Below are positions 1 to 9,138 of a stretch of 64,000 nucleotides of DNA, one piece after another. The DNA lies in NCBI GenBank assembly GCA_018821985.1, contig JAHJKP010000026.1:1-64000 (forward strand). Reading direction: 5' to 3'. The notes beneath the pieces are model-generated. The model was given only the letters and a program-made list of their open reading frames with translations. It searched no databases and was not told where the DNA came from. Position numbers and translations under genes: made by a program. The stretch comes from Pseudomonadota bacterium. GTDB lineage: Bacteria > Desulfobacterota > Desulfobulbia > Desulfobulbales > Desulfocapsaceae. Numbering within the stretch: the first letter of the stretch is position 1; each line of letters begins with the position of its first letter.

Positions 1-68
1 AGATCTTCGGGTTTCTGGTAGTTGTAGTCAGCAAACAGACGATCCAGTAGTTCTTTTTCAATGGCCAT
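1..68 (-). CDS. IS256-family transposase, N-terminus only
   Basis: Reading from an ATG at 68 on the minus strand gives MAIEKELLDRLFADYNYQKP and then EDL before the window ends. This opening (acidic/Leu-rich, xxELLDxLLADYxxPEDL) is typical of mutator-type DDE transposases of the IS256 family, which cut and paste the element. An AGGAG ribosome-binding site sits five bases upstream of the ATG. The catalytic DDE residues are outside the window, so integrity cannot be judged. The family call rests on about 22 residues plus the terminal-repeat-like sequence beside it. Confidence 0.65.
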   Translation of the reverse strand, partial: MAIEKELLDRLFADYNYQKPED

Positions 69-140
69 ATGAGCTCCTTTTAGAGGGTGGGGCTTGACGT
101 ACCCCTGATTGGCCATTTACACAAACTATTTTACACCCTC
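1..140 (-). mobile_element. End of an IS256-family insertion sequence (partial, runs off left edge)
   Basis: The left edge holds the 5' end of a transposase gene on the minus strand followed by about 70 bases of non-coding IS end. Bases 111-140, read on the minus strand, begin GAGGGTGTAAAATAG and continue with TTTGTGTAAATGGCC, which resembles the terminal repeats of many IS256-family elements. I place the outer boundary near 140, where this block stops and a different sequence begins. The other end and the target duplication lie outside the window, so the boundary is an inference. Confidence 0.6.
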
Positions 141-158
141 TGGCCGCAATGCTATAAT
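130..158 (+). promoter_or_regulatory. Putative hybrid sigma-70 promoter: -35 in IS end, -10 in host DNA
   Basis: TTTACA (130-135) is followed by exactly 17 bases and a perfect TATAAT (153-158). The -35 hexamer lies inside the IS terminal repeat, the -10 just outside it. It points at the histidine kinase whose chosen start is at 189. Outward-facing -35 boxes in IS256-type ends are an established phenomenon; activity here is inferred. Confidence 0.55.
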
Positions 159-188
159 GCAAAAAACCCCATATTCAAGTATGTGGAG

Positions 189-1703
189 ATGAAATCAAAA
201 GGCATTAAATCGCATATTACGATCATGCTTGCATGCCTCTTGGCTATTGGCATGCTACTGATATGTATTGTTATTTCTACATTCTGGCAACGCAGCTTAA
301 TGCGTACAGAGATGGAAAAGGCGAGCTCAATCTTATCAACTGCGGCAAACATTATCCAAGAAACACCTGATGAAAATGATTTTTTGTCGCAAGGCGTTCT
401 AGCTCACCTCCCAAATGATCTGACCGCCTCCTGTATCATGCTTTCCATCAATAATATTGTCACCAGAATCCCTGAGAAATGTGGACCAGAAGGCTCTGCA
501 CTGCAAGAAAAAGTTAAACAGGTTATCAATGCAGGAGTATCAAGCTCAAAAACAATCGACGTCCCCCCCAATCTTCCTTTTTTTAACCGCCAACTGCTAA
601 TAACTGCAGTACCTTTACGTCAGCATGGTGTTCAAGGCGGTATAGGGGCCGTAATTTCTCTACAATCCGTGTATGATCAGGTCAGTCAGGGGCGCCACAT
701 TGCCTATATCTATCTATTCGTTAATACTATCATTCTCACGACCATTGGCCTCTTTCGCTTTATTCACGTTGTGGTTCGTCCCATTGAACATCTGGTTACA
801 CTAACGGACACCTACCAGAGCGATAACAACAGCCCTTTTCTTTCTGATCAAGAGGGAAATGAATTTGGACAGCTTTCCATTTCCCTGAACAGAATGCTGC
901 ATCGTATTGACAATGACAGGCAGAAACTGCGCGAGACTGTGGTATCCCTTGAAAAAGCAAACGAGCAGTTGCTTGCCACCCAGCAAAAAATGGTACAGAC
1001 TGAAAAGATGGCGGCAATCGGCAGACTGGCAGCTGGTCTTGCCCATGAAATTGGCAACCCCATAGGGATTGTACAGGGTTATTTAGAGTTATTGGGTCAC
1101 TCTGGTTTATCAAAAGAGGAACAACAACAATTTTCCAGTCGTTCCATGCAGGAATTGGAGCGCATCAATCGCCTGATCCACCAACTCCTCAATTTTTCCA
1201 GGGCCAGAACCGATGATTCTGAAAATACGGAAATCCATCCATTACTCCAAGAACTTATTGACATGCTGCAGGCCCAGAAAAAATTGGCAGGACTTGAGTT
1301 TCAGTTGCATCTTGATGCGGAGTGTGATCGGGCAGCAGCCGATAGTGAGAGTTTACATCAAGTCTTTCTCAACTGTCTGCTTAATGCAATTGATGCAATC
1401 AATGAATACAATGTTCCACATAAGGGGAAAATAGGCCTATCCACTATCAACACCTCCAATGACACGGGCAAACCTTTCATTCAGATCACGATAGAGGATA
1501 ACGGAGTCGGGATCAAAGACACAGACAAGGACAGCCTGTTTGACCCGTTCTTCACCACCAAAGAACCAGGAAAAGGAACAGGTCTTGGCCTTTCTGTATC
1601 CTATGCGCTTATTGAGGGCCTTGGCGGCCAGATGTGGATAACAGGTAAAGAGGGTCAGGGCGCCAAGGTATTCATGCTTCTCCCATTATTGGAGAACCGT
1701 TGA
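189..1703 (+). CDS. Membrane sensor histidine kinase (NtrB/ZraS-like)
   Basis: Two-component sensor kinase predicted to phosphorylate the adjacent sigma-54 activator. With the start at ATG 189 it has 504 residues: a membrane segment near residues 8-32, an extracytoplasmic sensor region, a second membrane segment around 170-195, a HAMP linker (VVRPIEHL), a coiled coil, a HisKA box with His286 in LAHEIGNP, and a HATPase domain with [16 protein letters not shown] and TGLGLSV motifs. A longer reading from GTG 87 is possible, but those extra 34 residues are encoded inside the IS end and upstream of the putative -10, so I reject them. The ATG has GGAG directly beside it, so the exact start is uncertain. 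The ligand is unknown. The regulator gene starts 43 bases downstream. Confidence 0.9.
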   Translation: MKSKGIKSHITIMLACLLAIGMLLICIVISTFWQRSLMRTEMEKASSILSTAANIIQETPDENDFLSQGVLAHLPNDLTASCIMLSINNIVTRIPEKCGPEGSALQEKVKQVINAGVSSSKTIDVPPNLPFFNRQLLITAVPLRQHGVQGGIGAVISLQSVYDQVSQGRHIAYIYLFVNTIILTTIGLFRFIHVVVRPIEHLVTLTDTYQSDNNSPFLSDQEGNEFGQLSISLNRMLHRIDNDRQKLRETVVSLEKANEQLLATQQKMVQTEKMAAIGRLAAGLAHEIGNPIGIVQGYLELLGHSGLSKEEQQQFSSRSMQELERINRLIHQLLNFSRARTDDSENTEIHPLLQELIDMLQAQKKLAGLEFQLHLDAECDRAAADSESLHQVFLNCLLNAIDAINEYNVPHKGKIGLSTINTSNDTGKPFIQITIEDNGVGIKDTDKDSLFDPFFTTKEPGKGTGLGLSVSYALIEGLGGQMWITGKEGQGAKVFMLLPLLENR

Positions 1704-1746
1704 ACCAATTGATTGACACTCTTTCAGAACTCGTATTTTCGATATA

Positions 1747-3129
1747 ATGGAACAGAACAGGACATTACTCATCGTCGATGACGAAGAAAACATGCGTCAC
1801 ATGCTGCAAGCCATGGTCAATCGCCATGGGTATAGTGTAGAAACTGCCGTTGATGGCCAGGACGCCCTGAACAAAATCGCCAAAAAACACTACGATTTTA
1901 TCCTCTGTGATATCAGAATGCCCAACATGGACGGCATTGCTTTTCTTCTAGAAGCCGGAACCAAGATCCAGACATCTACGGTTATCATGATGTCAGCGTA
2001 CGGCACCATAGATATGGCCATGGAAGCAATTAAAGCTGGGGCCTATGATTTTATTTCAAAACCCTTCAAAAGCGACGAGGTTCTGCTCACCCTGAAAAAA
2101 GCAGAAGAAAGAGAGAGCCTGAAACAGGAGAATCGCCTGCTGAGAAAGCAGATACAGGAGTTCAAGGCAGGTGATGGTTTTGATAAGATGGTGGCCAGCA
2201 GCAAGTCCATGCATTCCCTGTTTACTCTGGCCAGAAAAGTTGCTCCTTACAATACGACCGTCCTGATTATCGGTGAGTCCGGTACCGGCAAAGAGCTGGT
2301 AGCCAGAGGTATCTACGCATCATCACCGAGAAACGAGCAGCCCTTTATTGCCATAAACTGCGGCAGTATCCCTGAAAATTTACTGGAGAGTGAGTTTTTC
2401 GGATATGTAAAGGGTGCGTTTACCGGGGCAGATAAAACCCGGAAAGGTCTCCTTTCCGAGGCAGACGGAGGAACGCTTTTTCTCGATGAGATAGGTGAGC
2501 TCCCCTTAGACATGCAGGTAAAGCTCCTTCGGGTCCTACAGGAGGGAGAGATAAAACCTGTTGGTGCCAATAAAACTGAACAGATCGATGTTCGGATCCT
2601 GGCCGCAACTGCCAGAAATCTGGATGATGAGGTGCGACTGGGGACCTTCCGGGAAGATCTATTTTACCGCCTCAATGTATTGAGCATACACATCCCCCCC
2701 TTAAGAGAGAGACCTGAAGACATTCCCCTTTTATGCAATCACTTTATTAAAAAATTCAATATAACTCTCGGAACGAGTATTACCTCAATAACAGCTGAGG
2801 CCATGGAAAAGCTCCTGACTCATACCTGGCCGGGAAATGTACGAGAGTTGGAAAATATTATTCAAAGAGGAATTGTCCTGGCAGAGGATCAAACCATCGG
2901 TCTGGACCAATTGCCGCCACATCTTGTTCAAACAACTCCCGCAGAATGTTTTGAACAATTCTTAACAGGATTTTCCCTGAAAAAGGCGCAAAAAATAATG
3001 GAAGAAAAAATAATCGCCAAGGCCTTGAAAGAAACAGGGGGTAATCGTTTACAGGCCTCAAAATTATTAGAGCTCAGCTACCCTTCCCTGCTGAGCAAAA
3101 TCAAGGAGTACAGGATTGTTATTGAGTAA
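1747..3129 (+). CDS. Sigma-54-dependent response regulator (NtrC family)
   Basis: 460-residue transcription activator with the classic three-domain layout. The receiver domain (about 5-120) has Asp55 in CDIRMPN as the phosphorylation site. The AAA+ domain (about 145-375) has Walker A GESGTGKE and the sigma-54-contacting GAFTGA loop. The C-terminal Fis-type helix-turn-helix reads GGNRLQASKLLELSYPSLL. It should hydrolyse ATP to open sigma-54 promoters when phosphorylated by the kinase encoded just upstream. All key motifs are intact. The target regulon cannot be seen; no obvious sigma-54 promoter was found next to the pair. Confidence 0.95.
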   Translation: MEQNRTLLIVDDEENMRHMLQAMVNRHGYSVETAVDGQDALNKIAKKHYDFILCDIRMPNMDGIAFLLEAGTKIQTSTVIMMSAYGTIDMAMEAIKAGAYDFISKPFKSDEVLLTLKKAEERESLKQENRLLRKQIQEFKAGDGFDKMVASSKSMHSLFTLARKVAPYNTTVLIIGESGTGKELVARGIYASSPRNEQPFIAINCGSIPENLLESEFFGYVKGAFTGADKTRKGLLSEADGGTLFLDEIGELPLDMQVKLLRVLQEGEIKPVGANKTEQIDVRILAATARNLDDEVRLGTFREDLFYRLNVLSIHIPPLRERPEDIPLLCNHFIKKFNITLGTSITSITAEAMEKLLTHTWPGNVRELENIIQRGIVLAEDQTIGLDQLPPHLVQTTPAECFEQFLTGFSLKKAQKIMEEKIIAKALKETGGNRLQASKLLELSYPSLLSKIKEYRIVIE

Positions 3130-3268
3130 TTTCTTTTTTGAGACCGACAAATCGTGCCACAACAAAAGAATCCCAGCAAGTCTAAGCAGTTACAACTTAA
3201 TAACTATAACATTTTGATATCGTAAACGACATAAGGGACCGGTCGTTCTTCATCCATCCATGGCCTGC

Positions 3269-3307
3269 GTAACGAAATAATCAAAAGTGTAATAGTTATT
3301 TCGTTAC
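3269..3307. terminator. Palindrome between convergent genes, possible bidirectional terminator
   Basis: A perfect 12-base inverted repeat (GTAACGAAATAA at 3269-3280 and TTATTTCGTTAC at 3296-3307) with a 15-base loop lies between the plus-strand regulator gene and the end of minus-strand fabZ. There is no long T-run, so termination is only suggested by position; a protein-binding palindrome is the alternative. Confidence 0.4.
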
Positions 3308-3312
3308 AACCC

Positions 3313-3765
3313 CTAACCAAACGATGCCATCAATTCGGCCTCGGCTACAAGTTTTTCATCCACATAGGCCCGAGCTGCCATCTGCCAGATTCCCCGCCGC
3401 CGCTTCAGGAGCTCCAGCTTGAAATGAATCTGATCCCCCGGGGTAACCGGCTGCCGGAAACGGGCCTTGTCAATACCCACAAAATAGAGCACCTTATTAC
3501 CGATATTCTCCGGCTCGGAATAAAAAGCTAATATCCCGCCGACCTGGGCCATGCCCTCCAGAATCAGGACACCTGGCATGACGGGTCTTCCCGGGAAATG
3601 ACCCTGAAAAAATGGCTCGTTAATGGTGACGTTCTTCAACCCGACGATATCCTTCTCCGGCGTTATCGCCAAGATCCGATCCACCAGTATAAAAGGGTAG
3701 CGATGGGGCAGGAGCCTTAATATCTCCAGAATATCTATTTTCTCAGGAACGACTGTTTCAGACAT
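3313..3765 (-). CDS. fabZ: 3-hydroxyacyl-ACP dehydratase FabZ
   Basis: Cytoplasmic hot-dog-fold dehydratase that converts 3-hydroxyacyl-ACP to trans-2-enoyl-ACP in fatty acid synthesis and balances supply of 3-hydroxyacyl chains for lipid A. About 150 residues, normal for the family. The conserved core [13 protein letters not shown], then [23 protein letters not shown] is intact, with catalytic His in GHFPG and Glu in LEGMAQ. I chose the ATG of MSETVV at 3765 because AAAGGAGA lies about eight bases upstream; the longer reading starts inside that ribosome-binding site. It follows lpxD, whose stop overlaps its upstream region, so both are probably one transcript. Confidence 0.96.
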   Translation of the reverse strand: MSETVVPEKIDILEILRLLPHRYPFILVDRILAITPEKDIVGLKNVTINEPFFQGHFPGRPVMPGVLILEGMAQVGGILAFYSEPENIGNKVLYFVGIDKARFRQPVTPGDQIHFKLELLKRRRGIWQMAARAYVDEKLVAEAELMASFG

Positions 3766-3779
3766 GATCATCTCTCCTT

Positions 3780-4844
3780 TCAAACTTGCTTTTCTTGAAC
3801 ATCTTGCGCATCTTGCAACGCAGCAATCTCTTTACGCATGCGCCGCAACTCGCTCACTATTTCCGGCAATCGCCCCAGAGCGGCAACCACCCTGGCAAAT
3901 TTTCTCATGGGCATGGCAGGGGTACCAGCAATCACCGCCCCCTTAGGCTGATTATTATGAATTCCAGCCTGAGCCGCCACCATCACCCCATCCTCCAGAT
4001 GAATATGACCGGAGAGCCCGGCCTGACCGCCAAGCACCACATTACGTCCCAGGCTTGTTGAACCGGCAATGCCCACCTGGGCCACGATCAGACAATTTTC
4101 ACCGACCACCACATTATGGGCCACCTGAACCAGATTGTCAATTTTGGTTCCGCTCTTAATCCAGGTCACACCAAAGGTGGCCCGATCAATACAGGTGTTA
4201 GCTCCGATCTCTACATCATCATCAATCTGCACGATTCCCACCTGCGGCCGTTTCACATGATACCCCCTGCTATCCGTAGCATACCCGTAGCCATCACTGC
4301 CGATTACCGCTCCGGGATGAATGGTCACCCGACAGCCAATCCTGCAGCCACGACCCACCGTCACATTAGCCAGGATTTGGGTATCATCGCCAATCTGCAC
4401 ATCATCACCAATCACCACGCCCGATTCAATGGTCACTCGCTGACCAAGACGCACCCTGTCGCCTATCACTGCAAGGGGGGCAATGGAGATCTGATCCGGA
4501 ACGACCGTCTGAGCGCCCACATGGGATTTTGCATGCACCCCTGCGGCCTGAAAAGGGGCCTTTAGCAGAAAGGTATGTATGAGAGCTGCGGCCAGATAAG
4601 GATCACGCACCCGGATAATGGGCATATCTGCTGTCTCAATGGCCATGGGCACGATTACTGCCGCGGCACCACTATTCAGCAGAGACGCCGCATCCTTTGC
4701 CTGCGCCAGGAAGCTGATTGCCCCAACGCCAGCCATCTCTAGGGCGTCAAGATCATGGATCTGCACATCTCCATCACCTACCAGTTCCCCCTCAACCAAC
4801 TGCGCCAACTGCCGTAAAGCAACACTCTTCACCATCCTCCCCAT
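3780..4844 (-). CDS. lpxD: UDP-3-O-acylglucosamine N-acyltransferase LpxD
   Basis: Adds the second 3-hydroxyacyl chain, from acyl-ACP, to UDP-3-O-acylglucosamine in lipid A synthesis. About 354 residues: an N-terminal LpxD domain opening [19 protein letters not shown], a left-handed beta-helix of hexapeptide repeats, the catalytic His in [13 protein letters not shown], and a C-terminal helix. Several starts are possible. ATG 4844 has GGAG six bases upstream. ATG 4871 overlaps the preceding stop as ATGA and would allow translational coupling. Homologues begin near [10 protein letters not shown], so I prefer 4844. The gene sits between the namZ-like gene and fabZ in an envelope-precursor operon. 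Neither lpxA nor lpxB is in this window. Confidence 0.95.
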   Translation of the reverse strand: MGRMVKSVALRQLAQLVEGELVGDGDVQIHDLDALEMAGVGAISFLAQAKDAASLLNSGAAAVIVPMAIETADMPIIRVRDPYLAAALIHTFLLKAPFQAAGVHAKSHVGAQTVVPDQISIAPLAVIGDRVRLGQRVTIESGVVIGDDVQIGDDTQILANVTVGRGCRIGCRVTIHPGAVIGSDGYGYATDSRGYHVKRPQVGIVQIDDDVEIGANTCIDRATFGVTWIKSGTKIDNLVQVAHNVVVGENCLIVAQVGIAGSTSLGRNVVLGGQAGLSGHIHLEDGVMVAAQAGIHNNQPKGAVIAGTPAMPMRKFARVVAALGRLPEIVSELRRMRKEIAALQDAQDVQEKQV

Positions 4845-4867
4845 CCTTTTCTCCACCCTGTTATCCT

Positions 4868-6067
4868 TCATAATTCTGTTTGCAATGCGAGAGATTCTTC
4901 CGGATAAAGAAAATATTTCTTCCGCACCGACTGGAACTCCTGCAACCTTTCCTGCCATCCTGCCTCAATCTCACTTATTGGCAGACCGTCCTCAAGCTCC
5001 TGACGTACCTTCTGATCCCCGAGGATCAGATCCATGGGTAGTCGTTCATATTCATATTCATAGGGCGGCTCTTTATATGAAAAATCTCGGGAATACAATT
5101 GCATAACTACCTGCAAAAGGGCCAGAGAAGTCCGGTAAGGCATAAATATATGGGCGTCGGTCACATGGAGTTGAAAGCCGACACAGGCTTTACCTGCCCA
5201 CTTGCCGGAAGTTGGTTCAAAGACCAGCGGCCTCAAAAAGCAGCCTGGCAGTTCTGTCTGTTCCAGAGTCTTCAATATCGGTTCATGCTCCCAGAAGGGA
5301 GCCCCTACCAGCTCAAAAGGCAAGGTGGTACCCCGCCCCTCCGAGACATTGGTCCCCTCCCAGATCACCTGCCCCGGATAGACCAGGGCCGTTTCCGGCG
5401 TCGGCATATTGGGAGAGGGAAAGACCCAGGGGAACCCGGTATCCCTGAAAAGCATAGAGCGTTTCCACCCCTGCATGGGAACCACTTGCAGATCGGCACC
5501 CAGACCAAACTCCTGATTCAGCATCAAGGCCAGTTCAGCAAAGGTCAGACCATGGCGCATGGGCAGGGGATACAGCCCGACAAAAGATGTGCACTCCTGA
5601 TCCAGGATATTACCCTCAACCGCTATGCCGCCCACGGGATTGGGACGATCAAGAACCACAACCTTCTTTCCGAACTCAGCAGCGGCCTCCAGACAATAGG
5701 CCATGGTATAGAGAAAGGTATAAACTCTGGTTCCCACATCCACCAGGTCAATGAGCAGAACGTCCAGATGATCAAACATGGCCCTCGACGGCCTGCGGCT
5801 CTCCCCATAGAGGCTGAAAAGCGGCAAGCCGGTCAAGCGGTCAATCTCATGACCAGACTCGATCATATTGTCCTGCTTCTCACAGAAAAATCCATGTTGA
5901 GGAGAAAAGAGACAGGTCAACCGGGAACCGTATCTCTGTTGAAGGAGGACTCGTGCATGCACAAGATTACGGTCAGTTGATGCCTGGTTGGAAAGAAGCC
6001 CCAGCCGCTTTCCGTCCAGACTTGCAGGCAAGCTGGTCAGGAGATTTTCCAGTCCGATTGTAAGCAT
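4868..6067 (-). CDS. DUF1343 / NamZ-like exo-beta-N-acetylmuramidase
   Basis: 399-residue protein of the DUF1343 family, now linked (NamZ, glycoside hydrolase family 171) to exo-cleavage of N-acetylmuramic acid from peptidoglycan fragments. Recognisable blocks include GLLSNQAS near the N-terminus, [39 protein letters not shown] and [17 protein letters not shown]. No signal peptide or lipobox is visible at the N-terminus, so the protein looks cytoplasmic, unlike the secreted Bacillus enzyme. It lies 13 bases after glmS and overlaps or nearly touches lpxD, which suggests a link to amino-sugar recycling. The substrate is inferred from the family only. Confidence 0.85.
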   Translation of the reverse strand: MLTIGLENLLTSLPASLDGKRLGLLSNQASTDRNLVHARVLLQQRYGSRLTCLFSPQHGFFCEKQDNMIESGHEIDRLTGLPLFSLYGESRRPSRAMFDHLDVLLIDLVDVGTRVYTFLYTMAYCLEAAAEFGKKVVVLDRPNPVGGIAVEGNILDQECTSFVGLYPLPMRHGLTFAELALMLNQEFGLGADLQVVPMQGWKRSMLFRDTGFPWVFPSPNMPTPETALVYPGQVIWEGTNVSEGRGTTLPFELVGAPFWEHEPILKTLEQTELPGCFLRPLVFEPTSGKWAGKACVGFQLHVTDAHIFMPYRTSLALLQVVMQLYSRDFSYKEPPYEYEYERLPMDLILGDQKVRQELEDGLPISEIEAGWQERLQEFQSVRKKYFLYPEESLALQTEL

Positions 6068-6080
6068 AAAGAAAGGCCCT

Positions 6081-7925
6081 TTACTCGACAGTTACACTTT
6101 TCGCCAGATTCCGTGGCTGATCCACGTCACAGCCGCGTCTGGTGGCAATCTCATAGGCAAGAAGCTGGGCCGGAATGGTATACAGAATGGGGTTCATCTC
6201 CTCATGCACTTGGGGCAGGTAGATGACATCTTCGCTGATAGCCTGCAGATGGCTGTCACCTTCAGTTCCCAACAAAATCAGACGCCCGGCCCGGGCCTTG
6301 ATTTCCTCCACATTGGAGATTGACTTCTGATACACCGCATCCTGGGGGACAAGGGCCAGTATGGGCATCTCTTTGTCAATCAGGGCAATAGGCCCATGCT
6401 TGAGCTCGCCCGAGGCATAGCCTTCCGCATGGATATAGGATATCTCCTTCAACTTCAATGCGCCTTCCAGGGCAATGGGGAAATTCAAGCCACGACCGAT
6501 AAAGAGAAAATCGCGACAGTCATAATAGCTGTCCACAAGCTCCCTGATCTCTTCCTGCAAGCGGGGCAGTTCCGCTTCAATGACGGCTGCAATGCCAATA
6601 AGGGCCTGCCCCAGCTCCCTGCTCTTTTCCGCAGTAATGGTCTTTTTCTGCTCTCCTAAATAGAGGGTAAAGAGAAAAAGGGCCGCCAGTTGCGAAATAA
6701 AGGCCTTGGTGGAGGCCACTCCGATCTCAGGTCCGGCATGGGTATAAACCGTCCCATCCGCCTCACGGGTCATAGTGGAGCCGACCACATTACAGATGGT
6801 GATAATCTTTGATCCCAATGTTTTGGCCAGACGGATCCCTGCCAGGGTATCGGCTGTTTCACCGGACTGGGAAATGGCCACAGTGAGTACCCGTTCATTG
6901 ATCAAAAGTTTACGATAGCGAAACTCAGAGGCAATATCAACCTCCACTGGAATCTGAGCCCAGCGTTCAATCCAGTACTTGGCCACCAGGGCCGCATGCC
7001 AGGATGTTCCGCAGGCAACAAGAAAGATCCGGTCGATTTTCTGCAGATCTTCGGCGTCCAGATGAATCTCCGGCAGTTCAATCGCGCCAGTTTCCAGATT
7101 AATCCGGCCACTGACCGTATTAATAATGGCCTGGGGCTGCTCAAAGATCTCCTTAAGCATGAAATGACGATAGCCACCCTTCTCCGCCATGGCAGCGGTC
7201 CACTCAATAGTTTTGATTTCCTTGCTGATTTCTTTCCCTGTCTCCAAAGAATAAAAAGTCCGTCCGGCAGTAGTCAGCACTGCCATCTCAAGATCCTCAA
7301 GGAAAATAACCTGCTTGGTAAAGGGGAGGAAAGCCGGAATGTCCGAGGCCAGAAAAGAGCCATTTTCATCATCAACGCCAAGGACCAGCGGGCTATGATT
7401 GCGGACGGCAATCAGGGTGTCGGGCTTGCCGGTCCACAGAACTGCCAGGGCATACGAACCTTCCACCCGCTCAAGGGCCTTGCGTACCGCAGCTATCAGA
7501 TCATCACCGGCCAGATACTCTTCAATAATATGGGCCAGTACCTCTGTGTCGGTCTCTGAACTGAAACGATGGCCCTTGGCCAGAAGCTCCTCGCGCAGAG
7601 AATGATAATTTTCAATAATCCCATTGTGTACAACCACCAGATTTCCACTGCAATCAGTGTGAGGATGGGCGTTTTCAGTGGTCGGAGCGCCATGTGTCGC
7701 CCAGCGGGTATGACCAAGACCAATATGGGATGGGGCCACAATGGCTTCATCGATAATCGCTTCCAGGCTGGAGAGCTTGCCAGCAGCCCGATATTTAACC
7801 AACCGTCCGTCCTGTAGATAGACAATCCCCGCTGAGTCATACCCTCGATATTCAAGGCGTCGCAAGCCCTCAAGCACCACAGGAACAACCCGCCTCGCCC
7901 CGACATAGCCAACAATTCCGCACAT
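6081..7925 (-). CDS. glmS: Glutamine--fructose-6-phosphate aminotransferase GlmS
   Basis: Makes glucosamine-6-phosphate from fructose-6-phosphate and glutamine, the first step to UDP-GlcNAc for peptidoglycan and lipopolysaccharide. 614 residues, the usual length. It begins MCGIVGYVG, with Cys2 as the glutaminase nucleophile, followed by RRLEYRGYDSAG and GLGHTRWATHG of the Ntn amidotransferase domain. Two SIS domains follow (VACGTSWHAAL, AISQSGETADT, STKAFISQ), and it ends DQPRNLAKSVTVE as expected. It is first in the operon glmS-namZ-lpxD-fabZ. No glmS ribozyme was recognised upstream. Confidence 0.98.
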   Translation of the reverse strand: MCGIVGYVGARRVVPVVLEGLRRLEYRGYDSAGIVYLQDGRLVKYRAAGKLSSLEAIIDEAIVAPSHIGLGHTRWATHGAPTTENAHPHTDCSGNLVVVHNGIIENYHSLREELLAKGHRFSSETDTEVLAHIIEEYLAGDDLIAAVRKALERVEGSYALAVLWTGKPDTLIAVRNHSPLVLGVDDENGSFLASDIPAFLPFTKQVIFLEDLEMAVLTTAGRTFYSLETGKEISKEIKTIEWTAAMAEKGGYRHFMLKEIFEQPQAIINTVSGRINLETGAIELPEIHLDAEDLQKIDRIFLVACGTSWHAALVAKYWIERWAQIPVEVDIASEFRYRKLLINERVLTVAISQSGETADTLAGIRLAKTLGSKIITICNVVGSTMTREADGTVYTHAGPEIGVASTKAFISQLAALFLFTLYLGEQKKTITAEKSRELGQALIGIAAVIEAELPRLQEEIRELVDSYYDCRDFLFIGRGLNFPIALEGALKLKEISYIHAEGYASGELKHGPIALIDKEMPILALVPQDAVYQKSISNVEEIKARAGRLILLGTEGDSHLQAISEDVIYLPQVHEEMNPILYTIPAQLLAYEIATRRGCDVDQPRNLAKSVTVE

Positions 7926-8290
7926 AATTTACTCCATAATGTTATGGAAGAAGAATACCTTAAAAGTCAGGATGTTCATTTCCTGGGCAAGGCCTACGAA
8001 AAAGCTTGCCGCAGTCGCGCCGTAGAACACGCCCATCAAATCGCACCTAGCTGATATTACAGAAATAAGACTTTTCAAATACCGCAGAGATGAAGTGAAA
8101 AGACAATTTTAAAAAGTATAGATAAACTGTTCGCAACAATACGATAATATACCGATTTTACTATTCAGATTAACATGACATTTTTCATTAATGCGAGTTT
8201 TTTCTTTTAATAGCAACACAAAACAAGTATTTTTAGTTAATGTATTATAGACAGCCATTTTCACATAACTAAAACACCAAGTGAATCATC
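7926..8290. other. Divergent intergenic region between glmS and pyrE
   Basis: 365 bases that must hold the promoters for glmS (minus) and pyrE (plus). The part from about 8055 is AT-rich, as expected for promoters, but I could not assign -35/-10 boxes confidently. The glmS-proximal part (about 7930-8054) is richer in GC and open on both strands: a 36-codon plus-strand reading from ATG 7944 (MEEEYLKSQDVHFLGKAYEK) and a 35-codon minus-strand reading ending three bases before glmS. Neither has a clear ribosome-binding site or a family I know. It may be a leader peptide or a gene remnant. Confidence 0.4.
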
Positions 8291-8842
8291 ATGAATGACC
8301 GACAACGACTCAAAGAAATACTCCTTGAAAAATCATATCGCCAGGGCTCTTTTACCCTGACCTCCGGCAAGACTTCAGACTTTTATATTGACGGCAAGCA
8401 GACCACCTTGTCGGCTGAAGGTGCCTACCTCTGCGGTAAACTGATCCTGGAGCTCATCCTGAAACAAGATGAACCCATTCAGGCGGTAGGCGGCATGACC
8501 CTCGGCGCGGATCCACTGGTCACGGCTGTCTCCCTGGTCAGCTTTCTTGAGAAAAATCCTATTCCTGCCTTTATTGTCCGCAAGGAAGCCAAGGGTCACG
8601 GCACCGGAAATTACATTGAGGGACTGAAAAATATGCCGGCAGGATGTCGGGTCGCCCTCATCGAAGATGTGGTAACCACCGGCGGCACCCTGCTGCAGGT
8701 CATCGAACGGGTCGAGGCTCAAGGATTTAAAGTGGGTGTGGTCATTACTGTAGTTGAACGGCAGGAAGGGGGCGTCAAGACCTTAGCTGATGCGGGCTAC
8801 ACCCTTAAATCCATCTTCACCAAGGAGGAGCTGCTCAGCTAG
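8291..8842 (+). CDS. pyrE: Orotate phosphoribosyltransferase PyrE
   Basis: Transfers the phosphoribosyl group from PRPP to orotate, giving OMP in pyrimidine synthesis. 183 residues. Visible motifs: FTLTSGKTSDFYIDGKQ near the N-terminus, the flexible-loop block IVRKEAKGHGTG, and the PRPP-binding signature VALIEDVVTTGGTLLQ. The gene starts a plus-strand group with a small dual-CXXC protein gene beginning five bases after its stop. Length and motifs are normal. Confidence 0.96.
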   Translation: MNDRQRLKEILLEKSYRQGSFTLTSGKTSDFYIDGKQTTLSAEGAYLCGKLILELILKQDEPIQAVGGMTLGADPLVTAVSLVSFLEKNPIPAFIVRKEAKGHGTGNYIEGLKNMPAGCRVALIEDVVTTGGTLLQVIERVEAQGFKVGVVITVVERQEGGVKTLADAGYTLKSIFTKEELLS

Positions 8843-8847
8843 ACCTT

Positions 8848-9018
8848 ATGCAATGCCGGGAATGTAACAATAAACTTGAAGTCCTGCGTGCATGCAGACG
8901 AATACGACTGCGTTGCACAGGATGTAAACGGGAATACCAGATCCACGAAGTGGCCAGTGATCTTGACCCGGAAACAGAAAAACTATTGGAGAACTACACC
9001 ACCATTATCTATGATTAA
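8848..9018 (+). CDS. Small dual-CXXC motif protein (56 aa)
   Basis: A 56-residue protein with two cysteine pairs, CREC at residues 3-6 and CTGC at 23-26, plus a lone Cys16. It ends in an acidic stretch, SDLDPETEKLLENYTTIIYD. This matches the pattern I know as the dual CXXC motif small (seleno)protein family of Desulfobacterota, in which some members carry selenocysteine at one of the cysteines. Here all are ordinary Cys codons. The four paired cysteines suggest a metal-binding or redox ribbon. It begins five bases after the pyrE stop, which implies co-transcription. The function is unknown. Confidence 0.8.
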   Translation: MQCRECNNKLEVLRACRRIRLRCTGCKREYQIHEVASDLDPETEKLLENYTTIIYD

Positions 9019-9138
9019 TCAGCGATAATGGTGGTGGCCTTGACAACCTGTCCGCTGACACATACCATTCTTTCATGAAAAAAATCTTTCTTTAAGAAGA
9101 AAGAAAATATATCTGCAGCTGAACTTAGCGATATTGAT

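Noticed and set aside
87-188. N-terminal 34-residue extension of the sensor kinase from GTG 87
   Set aside because: It is encoded in the IS end and upstream of the likely -10 box, and has no family similarity; start moved to 189.
5099-5980. Long plus-strand open frame opposite the namZ-like gene
   Set aside because: Lies entirely antisense to a recognisable DUF1343 protein; Gln/His/Gly-rich composition typical of a shadow frame.
7926-8120. glmS ribozyme/riboswitch upstream of glmS
   Set aside because: None of the conserved core was recognised, and the element is typical of Gram-positive bacteria.
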